Source of the DNA: Scatophagus argus
Taxonomy: Eukaryota > Chordata > Actinopteri > Scatophagidae
Direction: 5' to 3'
NCBI RefSeq assembly: GCF_020382885.2
Contig: NC_058504.1
Location: 18,611,019-18,675,018 of the forward strand
Length of the DNA stretch: 64,000 nt
Shown: one piece after another, positions 55,701 through 64,000 of the stretch
Position numbering within the stretch: the stretch's first letter is position 1
Layout: each line of letters begins with the position of its first letter
The notes under the pieces: model-generated
Told to the model about the DNA's origin: nothing
Seen by the model: the letters and a program-made list of their open reading frames with translations, nothing else
Database searches by the model: none
Program-made: the position numbers and the translations under genes

Positions 55701-58700
55701 CGGCTAGTACTGACCAACTTTCATAGGACTGAACGGGTCCTGGAAAATTTTAAAAATAGATCTTTGGCTTATGTGTTGTTAAATCCAACATGTAAAAACT
55801 ACATGGTTTTACTGGGGTTTTTATCTCTTCAAACACTAGTTAAGAAAGCAGAAGAAAGTGTTTCTTACAGTGTTAAACTACTTGTAAACATCCCAGAGGT
55901 AGTCAAAAAAATAGAGTATGTAAAAGCACCGTACTTGCAGCTAGTTACTTTCAAGTAGCTAATTCTCTATTCTTTATTTAGAAAAGCGAATAAAAGCCAG
56001 ATGGACTAAAGTGGGGAACACAGTTAATTCTTGAAAATAAAAAAAAATGACTTATCAGCCTTAATGACGGTTGTAATTCATAAATGCTCAATTCTGAAAT
56101 GCTTTTGGAAACACCAACACCACGTTTAGCATGCACCACCACCAACATGGGCACAGATTACAAACCCCACCATAATACAACCCCACCATAGGCGAGTCCT
56201 CATCTCAGGAGCTTACCAGCAGTAGTACCAGCTGCCATGGTGGCAGCCACGGGCGACTGGCGCTTACTCACTTTGGACATAAATTTGAACAGAATGCCAT
56301 CTCGCGCCATGGCAAAGAGAATGCGCGGCAGAGGGAACATGGAGCCCAACAGGCTAGGGAGAAGAGGGTTCATGGTTAAGTTGAGGGCATTCTGGGAAAG
56401 ACAACACGACACTTGCACAACTGTGAAAGAACAACACGTGTCTGTAGAGGGAAAACCTCCCAAATTTAACGCAGAAAATGAAAAAAAAAAAAAAAAAAAA
56501 GGTCCCCAACCACATTATTAGAGATTATCTGTTTCTTTCACAGTTGATTGGTGGAGAAAGATTAGCAGGAGTGATCTCATTGTACTCTTCCCGGCTCTCA
56601 CCTGCTACTACACCGGAGGTCATAGTGGCAATAAGTGGGGTCTTCGTCTTAGGATTGATTCGGGCTAAGGTTTTGAAAAGCACCCCATCCTCTGCCATAG
56701 CATAGATTACACGAGGCATGGGGAAAATGGAGCCCAGCAGACTGCATGAGACAGCAGAGACATGCAAGACCAACACATTAGTCAAGAGCCCAGAATACAC
56801 CCACAAACACCTACAATCACATATTTAAAGCTTCAGAGGTTCAGAGATGGCTGTCTTTCTTTCCTGTTGGCACTTATCCCACGACATCATTTTCATCAGC
56901 TTAAATTTATGCAATTGGTTGTGGCTGCTTTCAAAGGCAAGCTGGTTCAAGTTCAAGTCCTTCAATGCAGATCATGGGATACAGTGATTGACATGATAAG
57001 GTTTGTTGATGTCAAACTGAATGGGGGTCTGATATTAGCAAACCTTCAGGGAAGAAAAACAGATCTATGCCACATCAATAAACTGTGTTTGGGGCCCAAC
57101 TTCCCATTAAATATATGATACTTTAATTATAAATATTACATTACAAAGACATGCAGGTAACTGAAAACTGAGAGAATTAAGTACTGCACCCACTACACCC
57201 CATTAAGCAACAGGAATCAATCCAATGACAAGACACTGACAAAGATAGGTGGTCATAATTTTTGACCTGATCTCATTCACCATTATCACCCATTTATAGC
57301 ATGCACATCAACAAGAAACTAAAGTAATAAATTTAACTCCAACTCAAACACAGTAAATCAAGCATGTAAATGCTTTTGTCTACCATAAATGAATGTTGAC
57401 ATTTGTCCTCAACTTATTTTATGAAATCAGACACAGTGGTTACCTGGTAGAGAGGGCACACAGTGAACCTGCCGCAACCACATATTTAGCAGGACCCCAG
57501 CCCACGTATTCAAAGGCCATGGGCAGAGGGCTCTTCTCATCCAGCAGGTAGTAGGGCATCATCAGCGTGAGCGCAGCTGACACGCCAAAGTAGGCCAAGA
57601 AGCACACGGTCAGTGACACCACGATGCCAATGGGAATGGCTCTCTGAGGGTTCTTCACCTCTTCGCCTGTCACACACAGACACACAAACATCTTTCTCTT
57701 TACCTTAAATTAAATCATGCTAAATCACAACCTACCCTCGGCTCACCTGTGGTCGCAATGCAGTCAAATCCAACAAAAGCATAAAAGCAGGTGGCAGCTC
57801 CAGCTAAGGTCCCACTGAAGCCGTAGGGCATAAATCCTCCAACGCCGTAATCACTGCTCACATTGGTCATCGCCGACAAGTTCCTGAAACAAACAAGCTG
57901 TCATTTCAAAACAACACTTGGGCGATAAAATGAAAAGATATTGATACTGAACACTATATAAACACAAACAAGGGAACAGCTCTGCTTTAATGGGCCGTAT
58001 GGACACGTACAAATGTAATGGTCAATAAAGGAATGTACTACCTTGAAACCACAGTGACATTAATAAGGGACTCTTCAGTTATGTTCCAGTTGTGTGTGTC
58101 TCCTTTGACGAAGCCGGAGATGATGACAAACAAGAGTACGAGCACATTGATTGAAGTGAAGACTTTATTGACCCAGGCTGACTCCTTCACCCCAAACGAA
58201 AGGAGTCCTGGCAGGAGCAAAAAGGCAGCAGAGATCAGTACAGTACCGTCCGTACGGTTTGCTGTAATGCTGCCTCAGGAGCAAAGCCCATTTTGAAAAA
58301 TGGAGCCTGTTGCTCATAGGAAAACTGCAACTTTGGTCCAGCTGAGCTTTGAGATAAAAACTCATGTGCTCACAATGACAAACATGCTGATGTTAAGCAG
58401 ATATAATGTTTAGAATATTCACCTTCTTAGTTTTGTATGTTAACATGCTTACATTTTCTATCTGAAATTGTTCATAAACCAGTACTGGACAAAACACATT
58501 TTTGAACTGATGATGAGGTTAGATGAAAAAGTCTAGAGAATCATTAAAGGTATGGAAGCTGGTGGCCCCAAAGAAAATGAATCAATCCTAATTCCTGAGC
58601 AAATATACTGAACTGAATTTCCAGCATTTGTTTGCTGCCTTACCAGAAAGCAGCAGAATCAGGCAGACAGCAAAGAAGTCAGGGTACGAAGCCAAACCAG

Positions 58701-59241
58701 GGGAGTTCATGCTGAAGTAGGTCTTACAGAAAATCTCAATGTGCCCTCCTATCATTTCATCAAATGTGCCACTCCAAGCCCTGGCAACTGAAGAGGTACC
58801 TGTGAGAGGAGGCGTGAAGAGTCAGTATCTTCTTTAAGTAACACGTGCTTCAAAGACTGTCACTCACTCACCAATCACATAGGAGAGAATGAGATTCCAA
58901 CCAGTGATGAAGGCCCAGATCTCTCCTACAGTCACGTAGCTATAAAGGTAAGCAGAGCCGGTCTTAGGGACTCGTGCGCCAAACTCAGCGTAACAAAGGC
59001 CGGCCATGACAGAGGCTAGAGCAGCAATTAGGAAGGAGATGACAATGCTGGGGCCTGAGTCACCCTTGGCCACCTCGCCAGCCAGGACGTAGACGCCGGC
59101 GCCCAGAGTGCTGCCCACCCCGAGGGCGATGAGGTCGACAGTTCCCAGGCAGCGGCACAGCTTTGAGTCCTCCATGCTGCTCAGGTCGACCACTTTCCTG
59201 CGCACCAGTGAGCGGCCGAATGACAGAACCTGTTCCAGCAT
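52736..59241 (-). CDS. slc7a2: Cationic amino acid transporter 2 (CAT-2A/CAT-2B)
   Basis: Plasma-membrane uptake of arginine, lysine and ornithine, a multi-pass carrier of about 14 segments. Coding exons in transcript order: 59241-58872, 58799-58644, 58207-58042, 57883-57747, 57666-57444, then one of 56741-56602 or 56353-56217, then 54601-54499, 54020-53809, 53721-53555, 53444-53336, 52905-52736. All phases match; the product is 650 or 649 residues (human about 658). Conserved blocks include [71 protein letters not shown] and [18 protein letters not shown]. The acceptor at 59253-59254 puts 11 bases of 5' UTR before the ATG, so upstream non-coding exon(s) are expected. The C-terminal tail (Ser/Gln-rich, ending KTSQC) differs from mammals. 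Confidence 0.96.
56217..56353 (-). other. slc7a2: slc7a2 alternative exon, CAT-2A type (low affinity)
   Basis: A 137-base exon in the minus direction with the same entry and exit phases as its partner at 56602-56741 and clear sequence homology to it. It encodes residues 351-396, including [18 protein letters not shown] and [10 protein letters not shown], matching the mammalian liver-type CAT-2A segment as I recall it. It has Arg368 in place of Glu and is one residue shorter. These are the two kinds of difference reported to set substrate affinity in the human isoforms. Confidence 0.9.
56602..56741 (-). other. slc7a2: slc7a2 alternative exon, CAT-2B type (high affinity)
   Basis: A 140-base exon in the minus direction with acceptor and donor, entering in phase 2 and leaving in phase 1. 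It encodes residues 351-397, including [18 protein letters not shown] and [10 protein letters not shown], closest to CAT-1 and to mammalian CAT-2B. Glu368 occupies the position where the alternative exon has Arg. It is the upstream member of the pair in transcript order. Confidence 0.9.
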
Positions 59242-59252
59242 GTCGACACCCA

Positions 59253-60551
59253 CTGACAGAGGGAAAAAGTGAAGAAAAGACTGAAAATACCTGTGCTGCA
59301 TAGGTTTGGCAGGAAACATTTTTCTTTGAGCCAGGCCATGAACTGGAACAACAATTTGAAGAGGATTATTTAGTTTAATATGCACGTATTCATGTTGTGT
59401 GGTATGAGTGGGTAATTTGACTATTTAAGTGAGGGCCTCTAAGGTGCAGAGACGCACATAAAGAAAGATTATAAAAGATTATAAAATCTCAAGTGCAAGT
59501 GCAAGAGAGAAAAAAAAAAATCAGCCAGTGTATAGATCTCACCCAATCATCAACGCAATTCTTTATCTTGGCATCAATACAGTATTTGCACTTTTTAACA
59601 GTCAATAGAAGGTGCAAGAATTGTGAAACAGAGGTCAAATCAGGTATGTGAGCAACTCCCCCGCAGTTTTTGTAGCTTGTTCTGTTGGACAAAACTGTAA
59701 ACTGAAAAGTCAGTTGCAAAATATGTGAGGATAAATTAAGGTGCGGTAAATACTGATGAGGGATAATAACCCTGTAATCTATGATTTGCTTTTTAGAAAT
59801 GCAAGCCTGGTAAAGTTCAACCACTACTGTCCCATTCCAGTCTTTTGTTTGGGGTCATGGTGCAGATCTAAGTACTCAAAGCGCTGCATTCATAGGGGAC
59901 CATGAATGCACCACTATAATACAATAAAGACATTCCAGTATCTTTCTTTACTAATTACTTTAAAAAGGAAATTAAAGACAAACTGCAGAGTCTGCTTTGT
60001 TTTCATTGTCATGTCTCTGAAATGTCTCTTCTCATTATGTAGATTGCTGGGGTCCCTGCCTAAAATGCTTGCATGAATACAGTATGATAAAAGAGGATTG
60101 AAATTCTCCTGCTCTTTCTTGCCTGCTATTGAAGCTAGATCCTTCTTTGAACCAAAATGTTGATTATCTTGAGCATAAATTAACATTGACAGCCGTCCAA
60201 ATACACACTGATCTCTATTTAAGTGTAGCTCTCTTGACCAAAGGAAATGAGTTTTGGATGTGACAGCTCATTAACATTACAATGTGGACTATTTTACAGC
60301 ATCACTAAGAGTACAGTGGAAGAAAAGTGAAAATAATGGAGAACAAAATCAGATTTAGTTTTGGAAACTGACAATAAAACCTGCGGTAATTTGTATGCAG
60401 ATGTTAACCTGAGGCATCATTCCATACATGTTATATGCATGTTGCATTGTGACTTTGTCTATTAAATTCCAGCCTTAATTATTCTAAATTCATGAAGAAC
60501 CACTGTAGCAAATATTAGTTTTTGTCTATTTCATTAGAGACATGCACGTAC
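59253..60551 (-). other. Probable 5' intron of slc7a2
   Basis: Sequence upstream of the slc7a2 start-bearing exon, AT-rich, with no recognisable exon or repeat. Confidence 0.4.
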
Positions 60552-60669
60552 CTGTTAGACCGACTCTGAGTGTGGATACGACAGGTCTAACTTCTGACAC
60601 AGAAAAGACTACTAGAAGTGTCTGTGCCTTTCTTCAAGCTTCGTTTTGCAAGGAGCCGCCGCAGATCAG
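60552..60669 (-). other. Candidate non-coding 5' exon of slc7a2
   Basis: On the minus strand a 118-base segment is bounded by a good acceptor (CTTCATGTGTAG before CTGATCTG) and a good donor (AACAG before GTACGTG). It lies about 1.3 kb upstream of the slc7a2 start-bearing exon, which itself needs an upstream exon. It is richer in GC than its surroundings. No transcript support is available. Confidence 0.35.
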
Positions 60670-63600
60670 CTACACATGAAGCAGGGATAAAAGTCAGATT
60701 ACATCCACTGATCCCATGAACTGCTGCCTCAATACTCTCCTTCAGCACTGTGCTCAATACTAGTTCATATGCTGGCATGTACACTGTGCAGAGCAGTGCA
60801 TTTACACCTCCCCTCTGGCCTTTGTGCTTCTTCATAGGACCTGCCCTCGCCTTGCCCCTCGACTCAGCCTCCAGTCCTGCTGCAGCCAGGGGAGTGACGT
60901 CCCTTGTGCTGGGACACAAGCGGAAAGGAGGGGGCTCGAGGGAATTAGAGCGGTGGTGGGAGTGGTGTTTCACCTCCCCTGCTTGACATTTGGGGAGTTA
61001 AACTCTGTGGAGACAATATTGCACCGTAAGTAGGATCCTGGGATCACATGGCAGGACAAAAAAGGAGAAAAGACAGAATCTTGTCTGGATCTCTGCTTGA
61101 ATTAGTGATTTCTAATGCACACTGAGGTCAAATAGATCACAGCTGCACAGATGCTTACTGACTACTGATAAATGGTTAGGCAACTAGCGTTGACAAACAT
61201 TGAGGCAGACACTTGTGTTTACCCAGTGCAGCCCAGAGGAGTGCTGCTAAAAGCATGGGTGCTGATTGGTCAATGAAGGGTGGACAAGCTACACTACTAG
61301 GGGGTTAAGTCCTCTAATGGAAGACAGGTCTTGCTCAATGTTCCCTGAACTATTGGACATGTGGACATCAATCAATAGCACAAGTCACTGTGGTACCCCA
61401 CCAAAAACTCTAGCATCTCCACAGCAACTTCTGTTAGAAGTTTGAGCTCTTGGAGGAAACAAAAGTCACAGACAACCAAGGTGGAGTTTGAAGTTTGAAT
61501 TTGAATTTGTGCCAAGACCAGTTCAAACCAGCTCGAGACCTCAGTGGGAAGGTGGCAGCTGGCTGCTGGAAACACCGTCCAACCAACAGACCAGAGACTC
61601 CATGGCATGACAACAGCCAGCTCTCTCTCAGTTTGTCCATCCAGCCAAGTCTCATGGCCCACTGCCCACCAAACCTTGGCTGCAGGGGCTGATTATCAGA
61701 CCTGCATGCTGATGAGAAAAGCCAAAGCTTTACTTAATGATTGGCAGGCAGGAGACATTACTGTTAATGCTGGCTGCTTGTCTAAAACATGCACACATTC
61801 ATCTACACAATGGACTCTAATAAATTCAGATTTAACACAAATACAGCCAAAAGTCTGCACTTAAAAGGCTACTTGGCTTCCATCAAATGACTGAGATCCA
61901 TGAAACTGAGGGGAGCAAAATGAAGAATTGTCTCAAATGCCTTATGATTTTGAGAATTCACACTGTGTTATAGTACACAAGAACCTTTTCATATATTATG
62001 CATTTTTGTCACACTTCAATTCAGGATTAATCATATAATTTGCATTGTTGGAATAATCACATAATATCCTCTCGGACCACAAAAATACTTGCTTTTGGAA
62101 CGAGCAGTAAGTGTTTTGACATTCAGGCAATCACTGTAACCATGGAAAGGATGGAAAGGAGTCACTGGCTCACACTATAACTCACTGTTGACATGTGCTA
62201 ATTCTGTGAAACCAATTGAATGCATTTGCCTTCCAATGGCTGAGTGACCTAGCTTCAAAAACGTTGATATGGCCAACAGATTGAGTGGTGTTTACCTTGC
62301 AGACACCGGCACTGCTCGCTCCAGTTAACACTGGTGTCACCAGGAAATGTTAGAGTGAACAATTACTGATAACGCAGACAACAGCTCAAAGCAGAATGAA
62401 AAGTGCAGTCATCTTTTGGCCGAGAAGACACTGAGAGCTCATTTCACAAAAACATAACTAATTTGTGTAAATAAAGTCAAATGGCCTCAGATAACTTGTG
62501 GTAATTGACAAGGACATGCAATCTCTTTGGTGAAAATAATTACTAAATAAATATCAAAAAGGGATTAAATAGCAACATTTAATTCAAATAAAGGCTAATG
62601 AACCGATTCCATATTACGACACTGCCATAGCGAATACATAGACCCGCACTGATGTCATCTATTTGGTGTGGCTCACTAGAATTTGGGAAAAGACAAACTA
62701 TAAAAGTAGGTTAAAGACTTGTTTAGAGGGCAAGTAGTAACCATGGTTTAGATGCTGAATTTAATGAAATGGGCCAAAGGTTTTACATTTTAAGAACAGT
62801 CTGGGGACTTAAGCCTGAAGACATTACCTGTTCTTAGTTTGACTTAATACTCTTTTTATTAGGTTGAATGATTAAGTATTATCTATGGATACATTCAAGA
62901 CTCCCTTTCCCTGCTGCTACTAAAAGTGATTTCCTGTCTCTAACTACGTCGGTATACAAACCCTGCACAGCACAGAACTTCCAGTTTTTTCTGCTGTGGC
63001 TTTAACTCTGGTTTTTAAAAAAATGCATAAAATGCAACATGCTAAGTGTGTTGAAATACAAAGCCATCATTCTTTTGTTTTGACACATTTGGCAACAGCA
63101 GCAGATTCCTTTTAAATATGATCTGTGATCTGTGACCAAAAAGAACCTTTTTGGTCTGTGGGTTAATTTTAAGTTCCTCAGGATACACTGACTTCCAAAA
63201 ATGAATTCCATACTGAGAAGGCCACAACATGATTTACTGTAGAACTAGCTGACAGGCATGGGGGATTTCACAGGTTTACAAGTTCAAATGAATATTTGCT
63301 TTCAAACCTCCCCCATGCACTGTCATCATTTCATGTCTTTTTTTAGTATTTTATTTGAGGCAATTACTCTTGGACACCAATTACTAGACACGTACCTGTC
63401 ATAAAACAGATATCAAACATGAACAAATATCAGCTCAGCCCTCAAGGCTGGCTTGTCATTAGTATGTACGCATAATATGATTGCTAATCTAAACAGAGAC
63501 AAATTATCTGAACCGTAAGACACTGACAGTGAATTGGATTTTATAACCATGGAACAATCAAGCTATTTTGGTTTCTCACACATGAATACAGCTCAGCGGA

Positions 63601-64000
63601 TGTAGAGTGTGCAGCAGGGCTGCCAAGTGTCAGTAAGTCAATCACTTCTGCTTAGATTAACTAACTGCTTTTATTTATTTTTTTCGCTCTTGCAACAGAT
63701 ATCTCCTTTGTTCATCAGTGTGCTAAGTACTGGCATACTGTAGAATACAAAACACACGTTGCAAGACCTGTTGAAAATATGAAGATGTCAGAAGAAACTA
63801 ATAAACTACAGCTAAACAACAGTTCCGTGTACGTACAGATAAAATGTTACACATCCAGTTTAGATCTTATGGGATCCTTCTGTGTTTGCACTGGGACAGC
63901 ATATAAATAGTTTCACACTCTGTTCAACATTGCGACAATCACTTAAACAAACTCTAGATATTTTAAGTTCAGTGCCAGAATGTGGCAATGCAAAAGATTA
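60670..64000. other. Right flank, no gene recognised
   Basis: AT-rich sequence that may be further slc7a2 5' intron or intergenic DNA. Open frames at 60.59-61.03 and 61.37-61.86 kb match no family I know, and no repeats with clear ends were seen. Confidence 0.4.

Noticed and set aside
55629-55958. Open frame of 109 codons with a real ATG on the plus strand, rich in Lys, Leu and Val.
   Set aside because: It lies antisense inside an slc7a2 intron, resembles no known family and has no splice or promoter context; chance open frame is the simplest explanation.

Overview
The window is vertebrate nuclear DNA, almost certainly from a ray-finned fish and most likely a spiny-rayed (percomorph) teleost. 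Five protein-coding genes can be rebuilt exon by exon, with GT-AG introns, matching phases, protein lengths close to the human orthologues, large AT-rich introns and teleost-type interspersed repeats. There is no prokaryotic, viral or plasmid content, and I find no evidence for an undescribed multi-gene system.

Layout, left to right. (1) 2115-2953 (+): last four coding exons of an endothelin receptor, EDNRB-like and possibly the EDNRB2 type; the rest lies off the left edge. Its intron carries a tRNA-derived SINE nested inside a small inverted-repeat DNA transposon. (2) 8601-12158 (-): polr1d, the small RPAC2/AC19 subunit of RNA polymerases I and III, complete in five coding exons. (3) 13361-16019 (+): vamp7, a longin-type R-SNARE, complete in seven coding exons and head-to-head with polr1d across about 1.2 kb. 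(4) 22149-44127 (+): mtus1, a microtubule-associated coiled-coil protein of the long ATIP3 type, 13 coding exons, about 1277 aa. (5) 46535-50159 (-): pdgfrl, a secreted Ig-like protein, six coding exons, 366 aa. (6) 52736-59241 (-): slc7a2, a cationic amino acid transporter, about 650 aa, with two alternative versions of one exon corresponding to the CAT-2A and CAT-2B isoforms.

The genes do not form a pathway. The order mtus1 - pdgfrl - slc7a2 matches human 8p22, so the right half is an ancient conserved block. The left half (endothelin receptor - polr1d - vamp7) is a different synteny group. The most informative observations are the frame-enforced choice between the two slc7a2 exons, the nested transposons, the endothelin receptor close to vamp7, and a possible intronic start for a short mtus1 isoform.

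All exon boundaries were assigned by eye from splice consensus, reading phase and remembered family sequences; no alignment or transcript data were available.
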